Assembly: GCA_937864275.1 (NCBI GenBank)
Contig: CALMIW010000571.1
Span: forward strand, 1 to 5,701
DNA: 5,701 nt
Reading direction: 5' to 3'
Source of the DNA: an uncultured Dehalococcoidia bacterium
GTDB lineage: Bacteria > Chloroflexota > Dehalococcoidia > Tepidiformales > Tepidiformaceae
Each line of letters opens with the position of its first letter. The first letter of the stretch is position 1. Of the stretch, positions 1-5,440 are shown piece after piece. The notes beneath the pieces are model-generated. The model saw only the letters and a program-made list of their open reading frames with translations, was not told where the DNA came from and ran no database searches. The translations under genes were made by a program, and so were the position numbers.

Positions 1-1930
1 GGGGGCGGTGCCCGTGGCCCCCCGCCCCCCCCCCCCGCCGCGCCCGCCGGACCAGGCCCCAGATATCGTCGCCGTTCGGGTCGCGGGAGACGGCGATCCC
101 CCCGGGGAAGCGCAGGATCCAGCGTCCCGCCACCTTCTCGGGAGCGAGTTGCGGGTCCTTGTTGAGCTCCATCGCCGCCCGTGTCATCGAATTGCGCGGG
201 AGGGCCTCGATCACCACGTCCCAGAGGTCGGAGCCGTCGTTGGTCCGCGCCATCAGGAAGAGCCCGGCCGTGTCGTACTTCAAGGCCCACTTCCCATCCT
301 TGATCTCGGGAAGGAACGTGCCGGGCGGGTTGGCGCGAAGCCCTGCGAGGGCGTCGTTGCGGCTGCCGCCGAGCTGGGCCATGTAGTCGCCCGGCTCGCT
401 GGACCAGCGGCCCCGCTGGGAGTAGTCGCCGAGGGAGATCTGGTCCCAGGTGCGCTGGTTCGGCTTCCGGTTCGGGTCGGTCGAAAGCGTCACCAGCTGG
501 GCGGCGGCATCCTTCTGGCGGAGTTGCGCCTTCACATCGGTGAAGCGGGCGACAGCAGCCCGGATCTCGGCGCTCGAGAGGCCCTTGAGCGCGCCCTGGA
601 ACGCGCCCTCGTTCACGGCCAGCACGGCCTCGGCGAAGAACTGGTCGATGATCCCGGGCATCAGGGTCTTGCTGCCGCCGCCGCCGATCGTGTCGGTCGA
701 ATTGGAGCTGGAGCTGAAGGCGAAGTCGTTATCGATGCCCGTCACTTCGGTCCCGGTGTTGTCCTGCTTCACCATCACATTCCCCATGTGACGGTCGAGC
801 TGGCCGCAGATGATGTCGAACAGCTGGAGGTTGGCCACCTGCCGCTGCAGCTCGATGTCGTTGAAATCCACGTTGAGGTAGGACTGGGAGAGGATGCGGC
901 CGGTATTCGCGGTCTCGGCCTTCATTCCCTCGTTGCCCTTGGCGAACGAACTGGTGGTGCCCATCTGGTTGTCGTGCAGGGCGAGTTCGACCTTGCCGAT
1001 GAGCAGCGTGAACTGGCGGTTCGCGATCTGCATTTGCTGCCGGATCAGTTCCTGGACGCGGGCCGCCGCCACCACCCGGAACGAGGTCTGCACGTTCTTG
1101 TCATCCAGTTCGCCGGCGACGGTGCCGGGGTTTACCTCGTTCGGCTTGAAGACGCGGCGTTCACGCCCGCCGGGGGCGTTCGGTTCGTTGTAGTCGAGGG
1201 CGGTTACCTCGCTCACCTGGCCGCCGCCGAGGCGCTTGGGGTTGCCAACCTGCTGGCCGTTGGTGCCGGGCGCGAGCGATTGGTCGGTCTTCACGCTGGT
1301 GAGCGGCACGCCGGCGCGGGCGGCGAAGATAGCCTGCTGCCAGGTCATCCCACTCCCGTTGAGGTTCGGGTCGGTGGAGAGTTGCTGGAGCGCCCGCTCC
1401 TCCTGGTTCACGTCCTCGATCGCGGCCCGGATGGCGCGCTCGATCAGCTGTTGGTCGTTCTGATCCGGGTTCGGGAACTCCCGCTCGACTTCGTCACGGA
1501 CGCCCACCAGGTTGAACGCGTGGCGCGCGACAGCGTTCAGGCGGTCCGTCATCGTCCGCACTGACTGCGTATTCGCCGCATTCCTGGACAGGAGGTTGTA
1601 CTGCGTCAGGTTCGAAATGAAGGCGCGCATCGTCGGATGGATGCGGAAGGCGTTGGCGATGCCCTTGGTGCCGAGCGTGTTCTGGTAGTACGCCTCGGTC
1701 GTGCTCATCCGCTGGACGACCGGTGCGCCGGCGCGGGAGTGCGTCGCGCCGCCTTCGCTAACCGTCCGCGCCCCCCAGGCGTTGCCAACCACCGCCTGTG
1801 CCGCCGGCACGGTGGGCCGGAAGGCGGTGGCCCCGGAAGCGGAAGAGGACTGGGACGGCCGAGCCTGCCGGTCCGGCGACCGTTGGGCCCGCTTCGCCTG
1901 CTGTTGCCTTGCCCGTACACGTTGACGCAT
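1..1930 (-). CDS. PI3/4-kinase-like domain protein, possible secreted effector (3' end cut by window edge)
   Basis: The frame is open from an ATG at 1930 to the left edge, 643 codons without a stop. Residues 1-74 are low-complexity and rich in Arg, Gln, Ala, Ser and Pro, with no hydrophobic signal peptide. Residues 75-250 look mostly helical. A kinase-like core follows: Lys262 in RRVFKPNEV (candidate ATP-anchoring Lys), catalytic loop D379-R-H-M-G-N384 followed by VMVK, and metal-binding motif GID400-N-D402-FAF. The DRHxxN(I/V)MVK plus I-D-N/F pattern is that of PI3/PI4 kinases and relatives such as PI4K type II, which carries a DNG-type motif. A Ser/Gly stretch (406-420) follows the metal site. 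Residues 422-640 are unassigned and end in Arg/Gly-rich sequence. The start is chosen because AAAGGG lies about 7 nt upstream; the in-frame ATG at 1993 lacks a Shine-Dalgarno sequence, and Met75 (1708) is an alternative. The kinase-like fold is well supported. The substrate (lipid or protein), secretion and effector role are inference. Confidence 0.75.
   Translation of the reverse strand, partial: MRQRVRARQQQAKRAQRSPDRQARPSQSSSASGATAFRPTVPAAQAVVGNAWGARTVSEGGATHSRAGAPVVQRMSTTEAYYQNTLGTKGIANAFRIHPTMRAFISNLTQYNLLSRNAANTQSVRTMTDRLNAVARHAFNLVGVRDEVEREFPNPDQNDQQLIERAIRAAIEDVNQEERALQQLSTDPNLNGSGMTWQQAIFAARAGVPLTSVKTDQSLAPGTNGQQVGNPKRLGGGQVSEVTALDYNEPNAPGGRERRVFKPNEVNPGTVAGELDDKNVQTSFRVVAAARVQELIRQQMQIANRQFTLLIGKVELALHDNQMGTTSSFAKGNEGMKAETANTGRILSQSYLNVDFNDIELQRQVANLQLFDIICGQLDRHMGNVMVKQDNTGTEVTGIDNDFAFSSSSNSTDTIGGGGSKTLMPGIIDQFFAEAVLAVNEGAFQGALKGLSSAEIRAAVARFTDVKAQLRQKDAAAQLVTLSTDPNRKPNQRTWDQISLGDYSQRGRWSSEPGDYMAQLGGSRNDALAGLRANPPGTFLPEIKDGKWALKYDTAGLFLMARTNDGSDLWDVVIEALPRNSMTRAAMELNKDPQLAPEKVAGRWILRFPGGIAVSRDPNGDDIWGLVRRARRGGGAGGHGHRP
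25..36. repeat. 12-base C homopolymer inside the kinase-like gene
   Basis: Twelve consecutive C (G on the coding strand) follow a six-C run at 18-23, separated by a single G. The tract falls around codons 632-636 of the kinase-like gene and encodes glycines. Such tracts are prone to replication slippage and to sequencing error, so the reading frame left of position 36 is uncertain. Confidence 0.85.
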
Positions 1931-1933
1931 GAG

Positions 1934-1945
1934 CGGCCCTTTCGC
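1934..1945 (-). promoter_or_regulatory. Ribosome binding site of the kinase-like gene
   Basis: Read on the minus strand, AAAGGG lies about 7 nt before the ATG at 1930. This supports that start over the in-frame ATG at 1993, which is preceded by a pyrimidine-rich stretch without a Shine-Dalgarno sequence. Confidence 0.5.
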
Positions 1946-2153
1946 CGAGTGCCGTATGTGGCTCGCCGCAAAATCCTGCCACGCCAGGGGCATCACGTCC
2001 AAGAAGGGCGTTCGGGGGGCCGACGAGCCCGGGGCGGTTGGGATGAGGTGCGCCGGGCCCGTCAGCAAGGAGAGGAACTCCACTGGTGAGACCGCCGGGT
2101 GGCGCGCTTCTTACACGGACGGCTAACCGGTTGCCTTCAAGCGATCCGGTGGC

Positions 2154-2182
2154 GGGAGTCATAGGCGCAACCTATGGCTCCC
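2154..2182. repeat. 12-bp inverted repeat / hairpin in the divergent intergenic region
   Basis: GGGAGTCATAGG (2154-2165) and CCTATGGCTCCC (2171-2182) pair over 12 positions, one of them a G-T wobble, around the loop CGCAA. Neither strand has a T-run after the stem, so it does not look like an intrinsic terminator. It lies just upstream of the candidate thiolase promoter and could be an operator or a structured RNA. Part of the loop and right arm (GCAACC, 2167-2172) can pair instead with GGTTGC at 2129-2134. Confidence 0.6.
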
Positions 2183-2197
2183 TCATCTCCCATCCAC

Positions 2198-2226
2198 TGG
2201 CGGCGCGTTCTCCGCATCCGTACAAT
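2198..2226 (+). promoter_or_regulatory. Candidate promoter for the thiolase gene
   Basis: TACAAT at 2221-2226 matches five of six bases of the TATAAT consensus, which stands out in such GC-rich DNA. The -35 position (TGGCGG at 2198-2203, 17-bp spacer) is a poor match, so only the -10 element is persuasive. It would give a leader of about 60 nt before the ATG at 2297. Confidence 0.35.
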
Positions 2227-2296
2227 GCACGGACGGTGCCGCCTCCACGGCCGCCGATTGGCGCCCCGGGCATTCACGCACTACAGGACTGAAAAC

Positions 2297-3472
2297 ATGG
2301 AAGATGTCGTCATTACCAGTGGCGTCCGGACTGCTATCGGCAAGTTCCAGGGCACCCTCGCTGATGTCCCCGCGTCCGACCTCGGCGCTCACGTCATTCG
2401 GGAGGCCGTCGCCCGCGCCGGCATCGCCCCGGAAAACGTCGACCAGGTGGTGATGGGTATCGTCGGCCAGGTGGCCGAAGACGCCTACCTTTCGCGCCAC
2501 TCCACGGTGAAGGCCGGCCTGCCGGTCGGCACGCCCGCCATGAACGTGAACCGCATCTGCGGGTCGGGCCTCGAAGCGATCAACACTGCCTCGCGCCTCA
2601 TCCAGAGCGGCGACGCGGATGTCGTCGTCGCCGGCGGCGCCGAGAACATGTCGCGCATGCCCTTCTACCTGCGCAAAGCCCGCGCGGGTTACCGCCTCGG
2701 CCACGACAGCATCGAAGACGGCATCATCCACATGCTCAGCGACCCGTTTAAGGGCTACCACATGGGGATCACCGCCGAGAACCTGGCCGACCAGTTCGAA
2801 GTCAGCCGCGTCGCCCAGGACGAGTTCTCGGTCGAGAGCCAGCGGCGGGCCATCGCCGCCATCGAAGCCGGCCGCTTCGTCGACCAGATCGCCCCGATGA
2901 CCGTGAAGATCGGCCGCGAAGAGAAAGTCTTCGATGTCGACGAGTATCCCCGCGCCACGACGACCGAAGCGCTCGCCAAGCTGCGCCCGGCCTTCAAAGA
3001 CGGCGGCGTGGTCACTGCCGGCAACGCCAGCGGCATCAACGACGGCGCCGCCGCCGTCACGGTCATGAGCGCCACGAAGGCAAAGGAACTCGGCGCCACC
3101 CCGCGGATGCGCATCGTCGCCCGTGCCGAAGCCGGCGTCGATCCGTCGATCATGGGCAGCGGCCCGATCCCGGCCATCCGCAAGGCGCTCGCCAAGGCCC
3201 AGATGACCCTCGACCAGATCGACTGCATCGAACTGAACGAGGCCTTCGCCAGCGTCTCCTGCGCCTGCAGCAGCGAACTTTCGCTGGACCCGGCGAAGGT
3301 GAACCCGAACGGCGGCGCGATTGCCCTTGGGCATCCCCTCGGCGCAACCGGCGCGATCCTCACGGTGAAGCTCATGCACGAGCTCGAGCGCACCGGCGGC
3401 CGCTTCGGCATCGTCAGCCTCTGCATCGGCGGCGGCCAGGGCATCGCCACCATCTTCGAGCGCGTCAACTAG
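2297..3472 (+). CDS. Acetyl-CoA C-acetyltransferase (thiolase)
   Basis: This 391-aa cytoplasmic enzyme interconverts two acetyl-CoA with acetoacetyl-CoA plus CoA, by Claisen condensation or its reverse thiolysis. The length matches the usual 390-395 aa of AtoB/PhaA-type thiolases. Visible family residues are the nucleophile Cys88 in NRICGSG, GGAENMS at 113-119, His156-Met157 in KGYHMG, Asn314 in NEAFA, His346 in GHPLGATG and Cys376 in CIGGGQG. All catalytic positions are intact. The ATG at 2297 is chosen because AGGA at 2285-2288 sits 8 nt upstream and the protein then begins at the normal MEDVVITSGVRT motif; the frame extends further upstream but gives non-homologous sequence. The gene stands alone, with a hairpin and candidate promoter before it and a terminator after it. 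Without a neighbouring reductase or CoA-transferase gene, its pathway (fatty acid degradation, ketone body, polyhydroxyalkanoate or isoprenoid synthesis) cannot be told. Confidence 0.95.
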   Translation: MEDVVITSGVRTAIGKFQGTLADVPASDLGAHVIREAVARAGIAPENVDQVVMGIVGQVAEDAYLSRHSTVKAGLPVGTPAMNVNRICGSGLEAINTASRLIQSGDADVVVAGGAENMSRMPFYLRKARAGYRLGHDSIEDGIIHMLSDPFKGYHMGITAENLADQFEVSRVAQDEFSVESQRRAIAAIEAGRFVDQIAPMTVKIGREEKVFDVDEYPRATTTEALAKLRPAFKDGGVVTAGNASGINDGAAAVTVMSATKAKELGATPRMRIVARAEAGVDPSIMGSGPIPAIRKALAKAQMTLDQIDCIELNEAFASVSCACSSELSLDPAKVNPNGGAIALGHPLGATGAILTVKLMHELERTGGRFGIVSLCIGGGQGIATIFERVN

Positions 3473-3497
3473 GACCGCTTGCCGCACAGCCAAACGT

Positions 3498-3524
3498 GAG
3501 GGGGAGCCAACCGGCTCCCCTTTT
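3498..3524 (+). terminator. Intrinsic terminator after the thiolase gene
   Basis: A perfect 8-bp GC-rich stem (GGGGAGCC at 3501-3508, GGCTCCCC at 3513-3520) with the loop AACC is followed directly by TTTT. Up to three further pairs can form between 3498-3500 and the T-run. It starts 25 nt after the thiolase stop codon and separates that gene from the downstream methyltransferase operon. Confidence 0.9.
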
Positions 3525-3553
3525 CCGTTCTCGGACTGCTCCGGCCCCGGGGG

Positions 3554-3559
3554 TAGACT
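3554..3559 (+). promoter_or_regulatory. Candidate -10 element for the methyltransferase operon (possible leaderless start)
   Basis: TAGACT matches four of six bases of TATAAT and ends 7 nt before the ATG at 3567. That spacing would place transcription initiation at or next to the start codon. No clear -35 hexamer is seen at the expected distance, and no Shine-Dalgarno sequence precedes the ATG. The upstream terminator means that the operon needs its own promoter in this short gap. Confidence 0.3.
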
Positions 3560-3566
3560 GGTCGCC

Positions 3567-4160
3567 ATGACGAACCCCGCCAATCCCTGGCTCGCGACCC
3601 GCTCCCGCGACGGCGACAGCTACGACGCTCCCTACGAACGGCGCGCCGCCGCGGGCGAAGACGTGCACGGCGAGGCAAACTTCGTGTCCCACTACGGCGT
3701 CCGTTCGGTGCTCGATGCTGGCTGCGGCACCGGGCGAGTCGGGCGCGAGTTGGCCCGGCGAGGCCTGGACGTCGCCGGTGTCGACCTCGACCCGGCCATG
3801 CTCGCGACGGCCATCCGCAAGTCGCCGGGAATCCCCTGGCACAACGAAGACCTCGAGACGGTGGACCTGGGCCGCACCTTCGAAGCCGTGGTGATGGCCG
3901 GCAACGTGATGATCTTCCTGACGCCCGGCAGCGAGGGCGCCGTGCTCGCGAACATGGCGAGCCACCTCGGACCGGGCGGGCTGCTCGTCGCGGGCTTCCA
4001 ACTCGGCCCGGGCAAGCTCAGCCTCGCCCGGTACGACACCCTGGCGGCCGCGGCCGGTCTTGTCCTGGCCGAACGCTTCGCGACCTGGGACCGCGACCCG
4101 TGGGTAGAGGGTGGCGGGTACGCCGTCTCGGTCCATCGAAAGGCGGGCGGCCCCACATGA
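3567..4160 (+). CDS. Class I SAM-dependent methyltransferase
   Basis: This 197-aa protein has the Rossmann-fold methyltransferase core. Motif I is VLDAGCGTG at 48-56 (the SAM-binding glycine loop). The acidic end of strand 2 is in GVDLDPAM at 71-78, where it would bind the ribose hydroxyls. The strand 4 region is FEAVVMAGNVMIFL at 105-118, and the post-motif turn is LGPGGLLVAGF at 134-144. The N-terminus (YDAPYERRAAAGEDVHGEANFV, as YDAPYER at 19-25 and EDVHGEANFV at 31-40) is typical of a family of small methyltransferases of unknown substrate common in high-GC bacteria. The protein is soluble, with no membrane segment. Its stop overlaps the next start as ATGA, so it is the first gene of a translationally coupled trio with two split-barrel genes. 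The substrate cannot be named; a small metabolite is a guess based on the lack of extra RNA-binding or protein-binding domains. Confidence 0.9.
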   Translation: MTNPANPWLATRSRDGDSYDAPYERRAAAGEDVHGEANFVSHYGVRSVLDAGCGTGRVGRELARRGLDVAGVDLDPAMLATAIRKSPGIPWHNEDLETVDLGRTFEAVVMAGNVMIFLTPGSEGAVLANMASHLGPGGLLVAGFQLGPGKLSLARYDTLAAAAGLVLAERFATWDRDPWVEGGGYAVSVHRKAGGPT

Positions 4161-4513
4161 AGCGCGTCACGCGGTCGGTCACGGCGGAGGCGCTTCGCGA
4201 CCTGCTCGAACACCCACCCCGGGCCGCGCTCGCCTTCGTGCGCGATGGGGCGATCGAGGCGGTCCCCGCCACCTTCCGCCTCGTCGATGGGCGGTACCTG
4301 TTCGCGGTCGACGGGGCCGCCGGACCTTTGCCGGCGAAGGCGAAGCTCGTCATCGACGACGGCCCCTGGTACTTCGACCTCCGCGGCACGTGGATGCGCG
4401 GTCCGGTGACGCGGTGCGAGGCACCCGCGGGCGAAGACAGCGATGCCGAGTGGTACGAACTGGCGCCGGAGAAGACCGTGGCCTGGCACTACGGGGAGAT
4501 GCGCCAAGCATGA
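4157..4513 (+). CDS. Small pyridoxamine 5'-phosphate oxidase-like split-barrel protein
   Basis: This 118-aa protein has the pattern of the FMN/F420-binding split barrel. A helix with the sequence EALRDLLEHPPRAALAFVRDG (residues 11-19 and 20-31) leads into strands at 23-28, 32-43 (AIEAVPATFRLV) and 46-51 (RYLFAV). Further strands are at 62-66 (AKLVI), 71-76 (WYFDLR) and 77-86 (GTWMRGPVTR). It is shorter than the usual 130-150 aa and lacks the second helical region of its neighbour. The ATG at 4157 overlaps the methyltransferase stop (ATGA), and the AAAGG at 4140-4144 may assist; an open frame extends upstream inside the methyltransferase gene and is not used. Whether it binds flavin, F420 or haem cannot be read from the sequence. 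The fold call rests on pattern rather than a strict motif. Confidence 0.75.
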   Translation: MKRVTRSVTAEALRDLLEHPPRAALAFVRDGAIEAVPATFRLVDGRYLFAVDGAAGPLPAKAKLVIDDGPWYFDLRGTWMRGPVTRCEAPAGEDSDAEWYELAPEKTVAWHYGEMRQA

Positions 4514-4977
4514 CGCAGCGAACACCCGACGACCGCGCGGTCCGCCTCTTCATCGACCGTTCGATGATCCTGCGCATCGCATCGCTTTCGCCGAAAGGGA
4601 ACGCCGACATCATCCCCCTGTGGTTCATTGCGGACCGCGGCCGGATCTACATGGCCACGCGGGCCGGGAATCCGGTGGCGCGCGACATCATGACCAACCC
4701 GGAAGTCGTGCTCCTTTTCCATGGAGAGCGGGGCGCGCGCCGCGACAGGATGCTCCGGGTACGCGGCCACGCCGTGTTCCGCACGGAGCCTTCCCTCCTG
4801 CGGCGCGTCCAGTTCCGCGCGGTGGCGCGCTACTACCTCACGCCAGGCGGCCTGTGGGACACCATCAAGAACATCCGCCGGCTTGGCGTCTGGAACCGGT
4901 ATCACCAGGAGCGTGCGGGCGGCGGGGGCCTCATCGAGGTCACCCCGGAGAGCGCCGAGTTCCTGAAGGTACTGTGA
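4510..4977 (+). CDS. Pyridoxamine 5'-phosphate oxidase-like (PPOx class) flavin/F420-binding protein
   Basis: This 155-aa protein shows the classic N-terminal pattern of the PPOx superfamily: ILRIASLSPKGNADIIPLWF at 20-39, then GRIYMATRAGNPVARDI at 44-60 and NPEVVLLFHGER at 63-74. LRVRGHAVF at 82-90 is the usual inner strand. A helical C-terminal part (95-135) holds YYLTPGG and VWNRYHQ, then a short Gly linker and the strand LIEVTP (141-146). The fold usually makes dimers that bind FMN, F420 or haem at the interface and perform redox or binding roles in the cytoplasm. The ATG at 4510 overlaps the previous stop as ATGA, and GGGGAG at 4493-4498 lies 11 nt upstream. The gene ends the operon with no visible terminator, 10 bp from the stop of the convergent toxin gene. 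The family is clear; the substrate is unknown. Confidence 0.88.
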   Translation: MTQRTPDDRAVRLFIDRSMILRIASLSPKGNADIIPLWFIADRGRIYMATRAGNPVARDIMTNPEVVLLFHGERGARRDRMLRVRGHAVFRTEPSLLRRVQFRAVARYYLTPGGLWDTIKNIRRLGVWNRYHQERAGGGGLIEVTPESAEFLKVL

Positions 4978-4987
4978 GGGAGTGGAG

Positions 4988-5440
4988 TTAGCGGTTTGCG
5001 GCGGCCTCATCGAGGACGGTCACAAACTCGCGTACCGTCACCAGCCGGACGCCGGCTGCCGCCAGGTGCTCGCGGACCCCCTCGTCGCCTTTCAAGTCAT
5101 CGTCGCGGGTGACCAGGTAGTCGGCCTTGCCGGCCACGGCAAGCGCGACGAAGACGTCGTCCCGTGGGTCTCGGCAGACTGGTGTCACCTCCCGGACGGT
5201 GAGTTCCTCGCCGAACGCCAGGAGCGCAGCCACGGTTTGGTTCATGGCCTCGAAAGAAAACCTCATGCGCCGTACGAGGCGGGGCTTGCGGAGGGTCTCC
5301 CGAAGCTCCTGTTCCGTTTCGGCGCAGAAGATAGGCGTGAACTCACGGTCCGCCATCAGGCGCAGCACCTGACTGGAGAATCCTGTTGGCGTCAGGATCC
5401 CAGAGACCCAGATGTTCGTGTCAACGACCGCGCGAGTCAC
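4988..5440 (-). CDS. PIN-domain ribonuclease toxin of a type II toxin-antitoxin system (COG1569 type)
   Basis: This 150-aa protein has a full PIN domain. The first acidic residue is Asp7 in AVVDTNIWVSG, the second is in the ETEQELRETL helix (Glu45 or Glu41), the third lies in CRDPRDDVFVALA (Asp91, 94 and 95), and the fourth in LVTRDDDL (Asp113-115). These form the metal site of VapC-like endoribonucleases, which cut RNA and slow growth when not held by the antitoxin. The GTG at 5440 is chosen because it gives the normal start a few residues before VVDTN; it overlaps the antitoxin gene by 20 bp. The ATG at 5470 is an alternative with a better Shine-Dalgarno sequence (GAGG), adding 10 residues. 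The gene follows the antitoxin in one minus-strand operon and is presumably autoregulated with it. Family call is strong; exact RNA target unknown. Confidence 0.9.
   Translation of the reverse strand: MTRAVVDTNIWVSGILTPTGFSSQVLRLMADREFTPIFCAETEQELRETLRKPRLVRRMRFSFEAMNQTVAALLAFGEELTVREVTPVCRDPRDDVFVALAVAGKADYLVTRDDDLKGDEGVREHLAAAGVRLVTVREFVTVLDEAAANR

Larger units (their letters stand above)
1931..2296. other. Divergent intergenic region without a convincing gene
   Basis: About 366 bp separate the start of the kinase-like gene (minus) from the start of the thiolase (plus). Short open frames exist on both strands, but none shows a recognisable protein together with a good ribosome binding site. 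The stretch holds the hairpin at 2154-2182 and a candidate thiolase promoter near 2221. On the minus side I see only the ribosome binding site for the kinase-like gene and no convincing -10/-35 pair. No tRNA fold or known riboswitch motif was recognised by eye. Confidence 0.6.

Noticed and set aside
8..1564. 518-codon plus-strand open frame
   Set aside because: It is exactly in register antisense to the kinase-like gene, starts at a GTG in low-complexity sequence, and its protein has no recognisable motif. The minus-strand frame carries a coherent kinase active site and a ribosome binding site.
1931..2126. Small open frames in the divergent intergenic region (for example 1929-2126 plus)
   Set aside because: They lack a ribosome binding site and recognisable protein features, and overlapping frames of similar length exist on both strands, as expected by chance in GC-rich DNA.
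2154..2182. Hairpin read as an intrinsic terminator or a tRNA-like element
   Set aside because: There is no T-run on either strand, it lies between divergent starts rather than after a gene, and no cloverleaf could be drawn around it.
2174..2296. Extension of the thiolase to an ATG at 2174
   Set aside because: The extra 41 residues match nothing in the family, lie across the hairpin arm and the candidate promoter, and the ATG at 2297 has a good Shine-Dalgarno sequence and the normal N-terminus.
2183..3583. 466-codon minus-strand open frame over the thiolase
   Set aside because: It is the antisense shadow of a thiolase with all catalytic motifs intact; long antisense frames are normal in GC-rich genes.
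4111..4509. Upstream extension of the second split-barrel gene (288-codon frame)
   Set aside because: The extension runs out of frame through the first split-barrel gene and encodes Arg-rich shadow sequence. The ATG at 4510 with GGGGAG upstream and an ATGA overlap is clearly better.
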